Of a stretch of 64,000 bases of DNA, positions 24,607 through 36,100 are shown piece by piece (position 1 is the stretch's first letter; each line of letters begins with the position of its first letter). The position numbers and the translations under genes were made by a program. The notes beneath the pieces were generated by a model. The model did not search any database. It had not been told where the DNA came from and saw nothing but the letters and a program-made list of their open reading frames with translations. Source of the DNA: Ardenticatenaceae bacterium (lineage in GTDB: Bacteria; Chloroflexota; Anaerolineae; Promineifilales; Promineifilaceae); the NCBI GenBank assembly GCA_020634215.1, contig JACKCD010000022.1, positions 31,832-95,831 of the forward strand, written 5' to 3'.

Positions 24607-26121
24607 ATGAAAGCAATTTTAGACAAGCTAGGCATTCAGGACATCAACGCCGGTGCCTGTTTTGGACCAAACGGTTGGCTAACCACCGATGGGCCAACCA
24701 TTATTTCTAACAACCCAACCACCGGCAAACCCATTGCCACCATCATGGCAACGACACCCGATGCCTATGACCAGATTGTAACCCACGCCATGGCAAACTT
24801 TGAAAAGTGGCGAGCAACCCCTGCCCCTAAACGCGGGTTGCTGGTACGCGACTTGGGCAACGCCACCCGCGAGGTGCTGGAACCGCTGGGTGAACTCATC
24901 AGCCTGGAAATGGGCAAAATCCGCGCCGAGGGGATTGGCGAGGTGCAGGAAATGATTGACATCTGCGACTTCGCTCTGGGGCTGTCGCGCCAGCTTTACG
25001 GACTAACCATGCACTCGGAGCGGCCGGGGCACCGGATGTATGAGCAGTGGCACCCGCTGGGGGCAATTGGAGTCATTACGGCCTTTAACTTCCCCTGCGC
25101 CGTCTGGTCGTGGAATGCAGCCATTGCGGCGGTGTGTGGCAACACCGTTCTGTGGAAACCATCAGAACTGGCTCCGTTAACGGCCGTTGCCCTGCAAAAC
25201 ATCGCCAACCGCGTCATGGCCGACCACGGCGTAACCGGTATCTTTAACCTCGTTGCCGGTGGCCCCCAAATCGGCCAGCTTATCAGCGAAGACCAACGGC
25301 TACCCCTTGTCTCCTTCACCGGCTCCACCCGTGTGGGTCGCCTCGTCGGCCAAACCGTCGCCAGCCGCTTTGGCAAAAGCCTGCTGGAACTGGGCGGCAA
25401 CAATGCCATCATCGTCGCCCCCGATGCCGACCTCGACTTAGCAACCCGCGCCATTTTGTTTGGCGCAGTCGGCACCGCCGGGCAGCGCTGCACCACCACC
25501 CGCCGCATTATCATGCACGAAAGCGTAGCCGCTGACCTATCCAACCGACTGGTCAACGCTTACCAGCAAGTGCGAATTGGCGACCCGCTGGTGGAGGGAA
25601 CGCTGATGGGGCCGCTGGCAACGGAGCGGGCGGTGGAGGCTATGCAAACGGCCGTTTCCCAAGCCCAGTCCGAAGGTGGGGAAGTTCTCACTGGCGGCAA
25701 CACTCGCAGCGATATTGGCCCCCAGTTTGTCGAACCCACCATCATCAAAATGCCCCGGCAAAGCAGCATCGTCAAACAAGAAACCTTTGCTCCCATCCTC
25801 TACCTGCTCACCTACAGCGACCTGGAAGAAGCCCTGACACTGCACAACGACGTACCGCAGGGGTTATCCAGTGCCATCTTTACCGACTCCATGCGTACTG
25901 CCGAAGCGTTCCTTGGTGCTGCTGGCTCCGACTGCGGCATTGCCAATGTCAACATTGGCACTTCAGGTGCGGAAATTGGCGGCGCGTTTGGCGGCGAAAA
26001 AGAAACCGGCGGCGGCCGCGAATCCGGCTCCGACGCCTGGCGTGCCTACATGCGCCGCCAAACCAACACCATCAACTGGTCAAACAGCCTGCCGCTGGCG
26101 CAGGGGATTGAGTTTGGCTGA
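24607..26121 (+). CDS. ALDH7-type aldehyde dehydrogenase (piperideine-6-carboxylate/aminoadipate semialdehyde)
   Basis: GGAGG at 24598 sets the ATG at 24607 (504 residues). A longer in-frame reading would translate the CTCTGTG array. NFPCAVWSWNAAIA and FTGSTRVG form the NAD site, LELGGNNAI has the general-base Glu, and GTAGQRCTTTRR has the catalytic Cys. The C-terminal blocks SGAEIGGAFGGEKETGGGRE and SDAWRAYMRRQTNT are diagnostic of the antiquitin (ALDH7) subfamily. It probably oxidises alpha-aminoadipate semialdehyde in lysine catabolism or related aldehydes. No other lysine genes are near. Full-length and apparently functional. Confidence 0.93.
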   Translation: MKAILDKLGIQDINAGACFGPNGWLTTDGPTIISNNPTTGKPIATIMATTPDAYDQIVTHAMANFEKWRATPAPKRGLLVRDLGNATREVLEPLGELISLEMGKIRAEGIGEVQEMIDICDFALGLSRQLYGLTMHSERPGHRMYEQWHPLGAIGVITAFNFPCAVWSWNAAIAAVCGNTVLWKPSELAPLTAVALQNIANRVMADHGVTGIFNLVAGGPQIGQLISEDQRLPLVSFTGSTRVGRLVGQTVASRFGKSLLELGGNNAIIVAPDADLDLATRAILFGAVGTAGQRCTTTRRIIMHESVAADLSNRLVNAYQQVRIGDPLVEGTLMGPLATERAVEAMQTAVSQAQSEGGEVLTGGNTRSDIGPQFVEPTIIKMPRQSSIVKQETFAPILYLLTYSDLEEALTLHNDVPQGLSSAIFTDSMRTAEAFLGAAGSDCGIANVNIGTSGAEIGGAFGGEKETGGGRESGSDAWRAYMRRQTNTINWSNSLPLAQGIEFG

Positions 26122-26206
26122 TCTCAGTTATCAGTTATCAGTGTTCAGTAATCAGTAATCAGCAGGTTGACTGATTACTGATTACCGATTACTGATTACC
26201 GATCAC
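26122..26206. repeat. Heptamer hairpin, GTAATCA family
   Basis: Left-arm units are GTTATCA and GTAATCA. Right-arm units alternate CTGATTA and CCGATTA, all in 7-bp register. It lies between two plus-strand genes. Confidence 0.85.
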
Positions 26207-26210
26207 CATC

Positions 26211-27617
26211 ATGTGTTCCTTCTTCCTACACGATACAGCGCGGCGGGTTAAACGGCCGTTTGGCCCCAAAGGCAATTGGCTGCTGGGCAATTTGCGCGAG
26301 GTGCAACGCGACACCATTGGCTTTTTGCACCACTCCGCCGCCCAATACGGCCCCGATATTCAGTTTTACCAAATCGCCTTTTGGAACGTTTATCGGCTCA
26401 GCCACCCCGACTACAACCGCTACATTTTGCAGGACAACCAGCGCAACTATGGCAAAAGCACGCTCGACTACGACGTGCTGCGCCGTTTGTCTGGCAACGG
26501 CCTCATCTCCAACCAGGGTGAGTCATGGCTGCGGCAGCGTCGCCTGTTACAGCCGCTGTTCCACCGCCGCCGCATTGCCGCACTAGGCGAGGTAATGGTA
26601 CAGGCAACGACCGATTTGCTGCCCGCTGTACATGCTGGCGCAAAACCAGACGGTGTTTGATGTCAACGAGGCGATGACGGCGCTCACGCTGGATATTGTG
26701 GCGCGGGCACTGTTTGGATTTGGATGTGCGGCAAAACGGCATTTATTCATGAAGCAACACCAGGTCAACGAATATTTTGGCTCGCTCGACCCCGTTTTGC
26801 CGTCGCCCCCTGGCTGCCCATGCCCCGCATCCGCCGCTTTTACCGCAACCTGGCCGTGATGAACCAGTTCATCTACGACATCATTGCCCAACGGCGGCAG
26901 CAGCCGCAAACGGGCGACCAGGTAGACCTGCTGACGCTGCTGCTGGATGCCCGCGACGAAGAAACGGGAGCGGGGATGGACGACCAGCAAATTCGGGATG
27001 AACTGATTACGCTGCTGATTGCTGGGCATGAAACGACAGCCAACCTGCTGGCATGGACATGGTATTTGCTGGCACAGCATCCAACGGCGCGGAAGCGGTT
27101 GGAAGGAGAGTTGGGAGCGGTGTTAAACGGCCGTTTGCCCACCGTCAGCGACATTCCCCACCTCCCCTTCACCGAGCAACTGCTCCAAGAGGCGTTGCGG
27201 CTTTACCCGCCCGCCTGGTTTATCTCGCGCAACGCCATTGAGGAGGATGAAATTGGCGGCTATCCCATTCCGGCCGGCTCGCTGGTCTCCGTCAGCACGT
27301 ACCTGACCCACCGCCACCCCGACTTTTGGCCGCAGCCCAACCAGTTTAACCCCGACCGCTTTACGCCACAGGCCGAAGCCAGCCGCCCGCGCTACGCCTA
27401 CCTACCCTTTGGCGGTGGCCCCCGGCTGTGCATCGGCAACAGCTTTGCCATGACCGAAGCCACGCTCATTCTTGCCACCCTGGCGCAGCAGTTCCGGCTG
27501 GCACTGGCAAACACCCAGCCCGTCACCCCCGACCCGCTCATCACGCTGCGCGTTAAAGGCGGGCTACAAGTCGTTGCCCAGCCCGTTGCTACGCCCGTTC
27601 CTGGCGACACACCCTAG
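26211..27617 (+). pseudogene. Cytochrome P450, broken by several indels
   Basis: The N-terminal part (GPKGNWLLGNLREVQRD) is open to 26660. The sequence then shifts frame for VFDVNEAMTALTLDIVARAL (about 26650-26715) and returns to the first frame near 26790. The C-terminal part holds LLIAGHETTANLLAW (I helix), EALRLYPPAWF (ExxR) and FGGGPRLCIGNSFAMTEA (haem Cys loop). Repairing at least three small indels would restore a ~460-residue class resembling CYP102/CYP110-type bacterial P450s. All catalytic motifs survive, so the damage is recent or is a sequencing artefact. Confidence 0.8.
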
Positions 27618-27636
27618 ACCCAGAGATGAACGTCAA

Positions 27637-27690
27637 AGATTTCGCAGATTCCGCAGATAAATCAGGCAAATCAGGCAAATCTGCGTCCCA
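27637..27690. repeat. Nine-base tandem hairpin (GGCAAATCA type), left of glycosyltransferase
   Basis: Units GATTTCGCA, GATTCCGCA, GATAAATCA, GGCAAATCA and GGCAAATCT succeed each other in 9-bp steps. CGCAGAT/ATCTGCG pair across it. Its last part recurs on the other side of the next gene. Confidence 0.7.
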
Positions 27691-27699
27691 TTATCCACC

Positions 27700-28915
27700 A
27701 TGACCCGCATTCTTTTGCTTACGCCCCAACTACCTTACCCGCCGCACCAGGGAACCAGCCTGCGGAATTACCACATTGTGCGCGGGGTAGCTGAACGGCA
27801 TGAAGTGACATTGTTGAGCTTTTTGGAGGCGGGACAAACGGCCGTTTCTACCCCCCTCGACTCCCTTTGCCAACAAATCATCACCGTGCCCGTGCCGCCG
27901 CGCACCACCGCCACCCGGCTGCGCCAACTGCTCACCACCCGGCTGCCCGACATGGCCCACCGGCTGCACAGCCAGGCGTTTAACGAGGCGTTGATTGGCT
28001 TGCTGCAAAAACAGCCGTTTTTCGACATCATCCAAATCGAAGGCATCGAACTCGCCCGCACCATTCCCCTGATCCGCCAGCACAGCCCGCAAAGCAAAAT
28101 CGTCTTTGACGACCACAACGCCGAAACCGACCTCCAACGTCGCGCTATGCTGGCCGACCTACCCAACCCGCGCCGCTGGCCGGCCGCCGCCTACTCCTGG
28201 TTTCAGGTGGCGCGGCTGCATCGGTTTGAGGGGGCGGCGTGCCGAGGGGTGGATTGGATAACGGCCGTTTCTGCCACCGACAAAGAAACCATCGCTCGCT
28301 TTCTGCCCACCGCCGCCCCGCCTATCACCGTCATCCCCAACTGCATTGACGTGACCGATTACGGCAACTGGCCGCTTGAAGCCGACACCCCCCGCTTTGA
28401 CCTGGTTTTTAGCGGCAAAATGGATTATCGCCCTAACATTGATGCCGTGCTGTGGTTTGCCGAAGCCGTCTGGCCGCAAATTATTGCCCAACGGCCACAA
28501 ACCAATTGGGCCATCGTTGGTCAAAAGCCTCACCCGCGCCTGGAACGGCTGCGCGGGCTGCCGAACGTGACCATCACCGGGTGGGTGGAGCGGTGCAGCC
28601 GTATCTAACACAGGTCTTCTGGTTACCTTTGCTCCCCTTCCGCATCGGCAGCGGCACGCGCTAAAGTTAATCGAGGCACTGGCGGCGGGTAAGGCGGTAA
28701 CACCCGCGTTGGTGCGGGGTTTAGTGATGAATCCAGGGCAGGAACTGCTGCTGGCGGACGAACCAGCGGCGCTGGCAACGGCAAGATTTTGCGGCTGCTG
28801 CATGATGCAAATTGCGGGAACAGTTGGGAAGAAACGGCCGTTTATTTGCCCAACAATTCGACTAGCGCGTCGTCATCCCCGCTTCCACGCCATTTATGCC
28901 AAACTAAAGAGGATG
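27700..28915 (+). pseudogene. GT4-type glycosyltransferase, 3' part frameshifted
   Basis: The intact part (27700-28608) begins MTRILLLTPQLPYPPHQGTS and has the GT-B N-domain layout with VFDDHNAE and VSATDKE. The donor domain starts DLVFSGKMDYRPNIDAVLWF and VTITGWVE. After about 28590 the expected continuation (VQPYL..., then LIEALAAGKAV and GQELLLADEPAALA) is spread over all three frames. An ending like HDAN...GRLF...FHAIYAKL can be recovered with several 1-base repairs. It resembles glycosyltransferases of the exopolysaccharide-associated TIGR03087 kind. Decay and sequence error are both possible. Confidence 0.75.
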
Positions 28916-28925
28916 AGACTGGTGC

Positions 28926-28970
28926 TGATCAGGCCAAATCAGGCAAATCAGGCAAATCTACCGTCCCATA
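28926..28970. repeat. Nine-base tandem repeat (GGCAAATCA type), right of glycosyltransferase
   Basis: ATCAGGCAAATCAGGCAAAT followed by CT and then CGTCCCAT nearly repeats the block at 27661-27690. The two blocks flank the glycosyltransferase gene as direct repeats. Confidence 0.65.
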
Positions 28971-28974
28971 GAAA

Positions 28975-29645
28975 ATGATCAAAGCCGTTGTTTTGACCTC
29001 GGCTCGGCTGCATCATGGACGGACATGGGGCACTCCACTTTGCTGACCAGCACCGGCGGCTGTTTGCAGCCAGCAACCCCATGTCCCAGCGGCGGCATAA
29101 TATCGGCAGCAGTTTGTGGCGTTGGATGATGGCAATGAATTTGTGGAAAGATGCCGTCTACCCAGCAGCTTATCGCCGGAATTTGACCTGCGTGCCACAA
29201 CCGCAAGACAGCTACTGGATGAATACATCACCGCTTTCGCCTTTTTAGCCGCTGCCCGGTTTTTGCCACCATGCTCGCCAGTCTGCAGGCCGCCAACCAC
29301 CGGCTCGGCCTTGCCTCATCTCAACAGCTCCTACCCTTCAAAAGCACAACTTTGCCGCCCTGGGCGTGGCGGAAGCATTGAGCGGTGATGGTTTCGGAGC
29401 TGGGAAAGGGCTGCGGAAGCCCGACCCGCGTCTGTTCGCAGAAGGGAGCACTGGAAGGCTAGGCGTAACCGCCACAGAAGCGGTCTATGTGGGCGGCGAC
29501 AACCCCCATTGCCGACATCGAAGGGCGTAGAATTGGGTATGAAAAGCGATTTTTCGGCCGTCGCCACACTGGTACCTGCCCCGGCCGATGCCACCTGCAC
29601 CATTTGGCCGATTTAACCGACATTTGGCCGGTTATCGCGCCATAG
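28975..29645 (+). pseudogene. HAD-superfamily hydrolase, many frameshifts
   Basis: MIKAVV at 28975 is followed, after adding one T to a T-run, by FDLGSA (motif I region). FVALDDGNEFVER, then RKPDPR near 29418-29440 (motif III Lys), then YVGGDN and DIEG (motif IV) and HHLADLTDIWPVIAP-stop at 29645 complete the family order. Recovering them needs roughly one indel per 50-100 bases. Several are at homopolymers, for example CCCCC for CCCC in GACAACCCCCATTGC. This points to poor sequence as much as to decay. Confidence 0.65.
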
Positions 29646-29686
29646 AACGAGGGTGGCTTTTGGGGTCAGGGTTGACTTACTTTTTG

Positions 29687-29752
29687 ACGTGGTGCGTGGT
29701 GCGTGATGCGTGGCAAATGAGCCTTCTGACGCACCAACGCACCACGCACCGT
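29687..29752. repeat. Heptamer hairpin, GTGCGTG family
   Basis: The left arm reads TGCGTGG-TGCGTGA-TGCGTGG and the right arm reads ACGCACC three times, with one extra base. It lies between the HAD and DUF3604 genes on the plus strand. Confidence 0.8.
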
Positions 29753-29794
29753 TATCAACCCCAGAAGATCCAGAAAGACTCCAGCGAGGTAAAG

Positions 29795-31873
29795 ATGGAC
29801 AATTATGATCCGGAGGGCAGTTATTCAGCCAAACCAGACCTTTGTCGCAGGCGCGTTCACAACCATCCGGTTTACCTACACGTGCGGGCATCCTGTTGAC
29901 AGCTCTGGGTATCTCAAGATTACCTTCCGCCAGGTGAGCGACATTGGGCGGCCGCAGTTTGACAACCCAACCGCGCCCAACTACTGCACGGTTTCGACAA
30001 CAGGCAACTGCACCATTGCCCCCCGTTGGGATCCCAAGGGCCATGTTCGCCCTTGGAGTTCGGCTCTGTTTTTGCAAATTCAAGGGGGGTATCTCAACAC
30101 AGGGGAGCAAATTATGGTGGTTTTTGGCGACACCTCTGGCGGTTCACCCGGCTGGCGGATGCAGAGCAACTGTGTCGAAAGTTTTGAGTTCAAAACATTT
30201 GTTGACCCCATTGCCACCTACCAGTTCAAGGAACTGCCTGTCTCTCCCGAACAGCGAGTGATTCCCGGCGAGCCGGTGCGGGCTGTTTGCCTGGCACCAT
30301 CACAGCAGCCCCTCAATCAGCCGTTTGCCTATCATCTCAAGTTGGAAGATCGGTGGGGGAACCCGACAAAACTGCCGCAAAAGCTCAACCATCCTGGTTT
30401 TGGGGTGGAAGGGGTGCGGCGGCTTGTGGTGACAGATGAAGGGACGGGATTAACGGCCGTTAGTAACCCCATCCACATCCACGCCACGCCGCCCCCCCAC
30501 CAGCCGTTTTGGGCCGACTTCCACGGCCAATCGGGCGAAACCGTAGGCGAAGGCACCATTGACCACTATTTCACTTTTGCCCGGAATTATGCCCTGCTCG
30601 ACATTGCCGCCCATCAGAACTTGATTTTCAAATCACCGATGCATTTACGGCACAAGATCAACCGCGATCACGCACGATTTTTTACCAACCCGGTCCTTCG
30701 TCACCTTCCCGGCTATGAATGGGCGGCGGCACCCCACGGGCGGCGACCTGCCAACGTATTTTTTGCCTTTGAAGGGGCGAAATGAACCCTGATTCCACGG
30801 AATTGGTGCCAGGAGACACCATTTGTCAAACTCGCCCACAGTTTGCTGACCTGTACCGTCCTTAGCCAAACAGCAAAACCCTAGACCGTTTATGTTTGCC
30901 CATGTAGGCGGCTAATACCCCACATCAGCGTACGACCCAGATTTAGGCTGGCACCGTCGAAGTCCATTCCGCTTGAGAACGTTTGAATGGATGCTCGAAG
31001 AAGCGTTTCGACAAGGTACCGCGCGTCGGGATTTGCGCGCCAATTCAGATGAGTCTGAGGGGCGGCCGAGGCATCTGCCAGCGCGGGCAAGGACTGGCTT
31101 GGCGCGGGCTAACCTGCGTCTGGCTGCGGCACTGGATCAGGAAGCGTTCTGGAAGCACTGTATGCACGCATACTTTTTACGCCACCACCGGCAACCGCCT
31201 GTTGGTTGACCTACAGGTGCAAATTGGCAACATCTTGATGATGGGTGATTATACCGAGCTGGCATATGAGCGCATTTACAGGGGCGCATTTCTGGTTCTG
31301 CCCCCATTAGACGGGTTGAAGTGCGTAACGGGATAACGGTCATCGCCCAGCAGCGACCTTAACACCAGCCGATTTGGGGCGGCGGATCAAGATTATTTGG
31401 CGCGGGGCGCAGGAACAGGGGGCAGGGATCGGCTGGTGCGGTGGAACGGCAGATTTACACCTCCAAAACAATGCCATCACCGCCGCCCGCCGCTCCGCAC
31501 GGAACGCCGACCACCCGTTGGAGCAGCCGATGACCAACATTTGGCGTGGCAATCTGTCACCACCGGTGGCACGGCTGGGGTCATTCTCACCTTAGCCAAA
31601 GCGGACGCAGGCACCCTTCACATTCAGACGCTCCAAGGCAACGTCGAAGTAGACATTGCCGCTATTGGCCTGGAACCACAAATTTGGCAATTTGGTGGCC
31701 TGCAAAAAGAACTGCTTGTGTACCGCCTGCCCGATAACCAACTCACCGCCGATTTTTCCTTCAGCTTGCCCCTCACGGAACTCCACGAAGGCAACAACCC
31801 CATTTACATCCACGTTGTGCAGGAAGATGAACATCGCGCCTGGACAAGCCCAGTCTATTTACGGTTAACCTGA
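29795..31873 (+). pseudogene. DUF3604 family protein, many frameshifts
   Basis: The ATG at 29795 reads MDNYDPEGS, and the next frame continues VIQPNQTFVAGAFTTIRFTY, the typical DUF3604 opening. Later blocks are recognisable in shifting frames: DFHGQSGETVGEGTIDHYF, HLPGYEW, AHVGG, VHS..RFEWMLEEAF, ANSDE, FYATTGNR, MGDY, and a clean C-terminus (31397-31873) ending WTSPVYLRLT. Restored length would be about 690 residues. The family is related to metal-dependent (PHP-like) phosphoesterases, and its substrate is unknown. At least six indels are needed, with most of the damage between 30600 and 31450. Confidence 0.75.
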
Positions 31874-31902
31874 GACTTTGCAGATTAACCCCCAAGAGTT
31901 AG

Positions 31903-33117
31903 ATGACATACAGTGAATTTGATACCCAATTTTTCCGGCTGACGCTGGAGCTTGATAAGCATATTGATGGCTATATTGATGCCTACGGAGGGCCGGCCGA
32001 CCTGAAAACGGCCGTTTCTGCCGCTCCCAAACGTCCCCCCGCCAAACTGCGCGACGACGCTGATCAGCTAGAAGTGCTGCTGCCGCAAGATGACCCGGCA
32101 CGGTTGGCGTATTTAACGGCCGTTCTCCGCGCCATGCGCTGCTCCATCCAAATTATTGCCGGGGCAAAAGTGGCCTATCTGGACGAAGTGGCGCAAATTT
32201 ACGACATTACCCCCGCACTGGTAGACGAAAGCGAATTTGAGCGGGAACACAAGGAACTCGACCTGCTGCTGCCCGGCCGGGGCACCATCCCCGAACGGAT
32301 GGAAGCCCGCCGCCAGCGGTACAATCTGCCCACCGACAAAGTGCTGCCGCTGCTAGAATTGGCTCGCAACGAAACGCGCCAGCGCACCGTTGCCTATCTG
32401 CAAGACCAGTTTGGCAGCCGCTACACGCTGCCGGAAAATGAAGATGTTGAAGTCACGCTAACGAGCGACCAGCCGTGGGGGGCCTATAACTGGTATAAGG
32501 GAAACGGCCGTTCGCACATCGAATTCAACACCGACATTCCCATATCCGCCCTCAACATCCTCGGCACCTTTGCCCACGAAGGATACCCTGGCCACCACAC
32601 CGAAGGGGCACTTAAAGAAAAATATCTGCTGCAAGAGCGTGGCTATGCCGAGCGAGCCGTGGCGCTGCTCCACTCTCCCAGCGCCGTTATTGCCGAAGGA
32701 ATTGCAACAACGGCCGTTGACATCATCTTCCCCAACGACACCCAATACGACTGGCTGGTGGAGGTGCTGCTGCCCGCCGCAGGCATGAAAACCGAAGAAA
32801 CGGCCGACGACATGCGGCGGCTGGCGGCGGCACACAAATACGGCCGTCATGTCTCTGGCAATGCCGCCATTCTTTACCACACCGGCCAGCTCACCGCCGA
32901 TCAAGCCGTGGCATACATTCAAACCTATGGGCTATCCGCCCGCCCCCGCGCCGTGCAAAGCTTCCGCTTCCTCACCCACCCCCTCTTCCGCAGCTACACC
33001 TTCACCTACACTCAGGGTCGCGCCCTGCTGCTGCAAGCAGCGGCCAAGTACCATAATTTACCGGAACTTTTCGGCCGTTTGCTCACTGAGCAAATCCTGC
33101 CATCTTATTTGGCGTAA
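31903..33117 (+). CDS. DUF885-like metallopeptidase (HEGYPGHH)
   Basis: The protein has 404 residues and no signal. FAHEGYPGHHTEGALKEKYL is the gluzincin-like zinc motif of DUF885/M32-related proteins, and SPSAVIAEGIAT supplies the downstream Glu ligand. The N-terminus (FFRLTLELDKHIDGYIDAYG) is a helical bundle. It is probably a zinc carboxypeptidase or aminopeptidase acting in the cytoplasm. The gene is intact although the four genes before it are broken. Its start follows the DUF3604 stop by 29 bases, so it may share that transcript. Confidence 0.82.
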   Translation: MTYSEFDTQFFRLTLELDKHIDGYIDAYGGPADLKTAVSAAPKRPPAKLRDDADQLEVLLPQDDPARLAYLTAVLRAMRCSIQIIAGAKVAYLDEVAQIYDITPALVDESEFEREHKELDLLLPGRGTIPERMEARRQRYNLPTDKVLPLLELARNETRQRTVAYLQDQFGSRYTLPENEDVEVTLTSDQPWGAYNWYKGNGRSHIEFNTDIPISALNILGTFAHEGYPGHHTEGALKEKYLLQERGYAERAVALLHSPSAVIAEGIATTAVDIIFPNDTQYDWLVEVLLPAAGMKTEETADDMRRLAAAHKYGRHVSGNAAILYHTGQLTADQAVAYIQTYGLSARPRAVQSFRFLTHPLFRSYTFTYTQGRALLLQAAAKYHNLPELFGRLLTEQILPSYLA

Positions 33118-33180
33118 TCGGTAATCAGTAATCGGTTTCGCACGAATTACCGATTACTGATTACCGATTACCGATTACTT
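33115..33180. repeat. Heptamer hairpin, GTAATCA family, containing a stop codon
   Basis: The left arm (33115-33135) begins with the TAA stop of the peptidase gene and continues TCGGTAATCAGTAATCGG. The right arm (33145-33180) has CCGATTA/CTGATTA units. The flanking genes are convergent. Confidence 0.85.
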
Positions 33181-33183
33181 CTC

Positions 33184-36100
33184 CTACGGTGTACCGGGCG
33201 TGATGCCAAAGCTAAACGCCCCCTTATGCCCAGTCGCCGTGGCCGTGGAGCCACAGGTGTTGACGGCCACAATTTTGTAGTAGTAGTTCGTGCCAACGGT
33301 GCTGGCACTGGTGGCAAGGGGTGACGTGGCGTTGGCGGTGCAGGTCAATCCGCCGGGGCTGGCACAGCTAGCACCGGGGGTAAAGTAGGGGGTGTTGGTT
33401 GCTCGCCATACTTGGTAAGAATCGGCCGTTCCGCCTGACCACGTTAGCTGTGTTCCCGCCGTGTTCAGTCCCATGGTCGTGGGAGCCGTGGGCGCACTGC
33501 ATGTTCCCGCCGGAGATCCCGCCGGAGCAGTGGTAGTACCAAGCACCATCGGGGAGAAGGTGGCAACCCCTGTCCACTGCCCCCAACAGCCAACATCACT
33601 ACCGCAGCCAGATCCATAGGTGTCATTCCCGGCGGCGAGTTCCGTCCAGGTGCTGCTGTGCCAATCCCACAGCTTCAAATCGTTCCACGTTTGGCCGTTT
33701 AGCTCGGCGTTAGTGTACCAATATCTGATGGTGGCACTTTGGGCGGTGGTGGGGGTAATGTTGTAACAACGGTCTAAAACGGGGTCGCTGCCATTGGTGG
33801 TGCAGGCTTGGTTGCCAGAGACAGCCACCGAGGTTTGCCCCAACGCCTGCCCGCCATCCGGCTTAATCGTCACTCCATAATATTTGGTGCTGCTGCCCGC
33901 CGCGTTTTTCAAGATGAGAAATTCATAGGTTGTGGCCCCGCTGCCGTCGCTAACGTTGCGGCTTTGCTGCATCGTGCCGTTGTTGGTCACGCTGCCTTCC
34001 ATGGTGGTGTCGTTGTTGCCAAAATCGGCCGTTGCCCCGCTATTCACCACCAGATTATTTAGCACAGTCGCGTTCTGGTTAAAGGTGGCGGTGCCGCTGT
34101 TGGCGATGGTGAGGTTGTAGAAGGTGAGGTTTTGAACGGCCGTTAACACCACATCATCCAAACTCCCATAGCTGCTCCCCGTATCACGGGTGTTGTGGAA
34201 CCCTAGATAATAAGTCCCGCTGGTTGCCACTGTAAAGCTACCAGTTTCAGTCACAAACGACGAGTTAGTGACATTAGTAGCTGAATCCACTAGCGTCGTC
34301 ATTCCCGCTGCCGATTGCGTTGTTCCCAAATGCACATTCCAATCCTGCTGGCTTGACGAGCTACCAGACCGCTGTTTATACGAAAGCTGGTAGGTAATAT
34401 TGGGCTGTAGCGATACAGCTAACGAATGCAGCCAAGCATCCGTTGTATCCGACCAGCGATTAGCACTAGGAGATTGACCACCCTGAGAACATTGTGCAAA
34501 CCCAAACCCTGCCGAAATCGTCTCTCTCCGCCAACCAGAAGGTACTCCACTTGTACAACTGTCCATGTACTGATCAAAATTCTCACTAAAAACAGCCTGG
34601 GTCGTTACCTTGTCTAACGTTTGGTCAACGCCGTCTAAGATAACGGTGCTAGTGCCAGCCGCAAACCCATTGCCCTCGTCCTCCCAGTTCCCGCTCACCT
34701 CCACCGTGTAGCTGCTGGCATTAAAGGTAGCGCCCGATTTAATCAGCACATTGCCGTTGATGTCCACATTACCGCCGAGATTGACCGTCGTGCTGCCACC
34801 ATCCCCTATTTGGACATTGGGGAAAATTGAGGCAGCGTTGCTGGTTACGGCTTGATCGCCATAAATACCGGCAAAGGTGACAGTGCCACCACTGCCGTTA
34901 AACGTCCCTGTCCCTTGCTCTTCCCAATGCCCGTAAACGGTCAGTGTGCCGCCGCTCATGTTCAAGGTAGCACCGGTGGCAATGGTCAGGTCACGCACGG
35001 CGACAGTGCCACTGCTCAGGGTGGGGAAGTTGCCACCAGATGGGCTGGTGGGGATAAAAACATTGTCAATGGCGCGGGGAATACGATTAACGGCCGTTTG
35101 TCCCGACAAAGGCCCCTCATAAATCCGCCAGTTACTCGCACTATTCCAATCGGTGCTGTTACCCAGCCACGTAATCTGGCTGCTGCGAAACTGCGAATTT
35201 GTCACCCGCCCGGCGTTCAAAATGGCCGCATTGTGGGCATCACAGCTTGCCGGGTTAGGCGAAAGCGCGTTTTCAACACAGTTGGACGCTGTACCCGCCG
35301 GTACCCCAGTGGGATTGCCATTATAGTTGATGGACGGATTCGAGAAATAGAGCAGCCGCGTACAGCTACCCCCACTGTCCGCGCAAAGATTGTTATAGGC
35401 CATCACCGTGCGCCAACTGCCCGCAACATAGGCAAAACCATGGGCATGGGCGGCCGGAGTCACGCTAGCATCCACATACCAATCATGCCGCAGCCCCATG
35501 TTGTGGCCCACTTCGTGGGGCAAGGTGTAGTTCCCCGTCAAACAGCCGGCGTTTGCTTGAGAAAAAGCCGCCGACTGGAAGCTGGGATCCGGCGCACTCG
35601 ATTGCAGGTATCCTAAGCCACAGCCGCCTCCGTTCGTCACCAACAGCACAAAATCGGCATGGTACGTATTTCGCCAGGTGTGGACATCATCCATATGCCC
35701 GTCGCTGGTGCCTTGCAACCGAGTCAGATCGGTGCTGGAACTGCCTGATTCGGTATAAGTGACTTCGGCAGCATGAACCAGATGAACCGCCTGCCCTACG
35801 CCGCTGTTGTTATAAGCGATGTTGGCTTCGGCCACGGCCAAATCAATTTGGGCCTCAACGGCAGCCGTGCCACCGTTGGCGGCTCGCATGGCGGCGGTGT
35901 AGACAACCATGAGGTCAATTACAGAGCCGTCGTCAGAGGCGACAGCCGTTAATGACCGCCGAAACCCCGGCTGAGGCCCCCGCTCTGGCACCTCTGCCTC
36001 ATGATCCTCATAAACCGATTGGTCAATCCGCGCAATTTGGTGTAAGGCTCCTTCAAGGTATTTAATTCGGTAAACAGCACCGGGCTGGGAAATCATCCCT

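Noticed and set aside
29687..29752. Heptamer hairpins as rho-independent terminators
   Set aside because: They lack a T-run, occur in divergent and intra-operon gaps, and are symmetric over long arms; a terminator role is not general, although some convergent copies might stop transcription.
34852..35616. 254-codon plus-strand open frame inside the metalloprotease gene
   Set aside because: The metalloprotease zinc site and modules on the minus strand explain the region.
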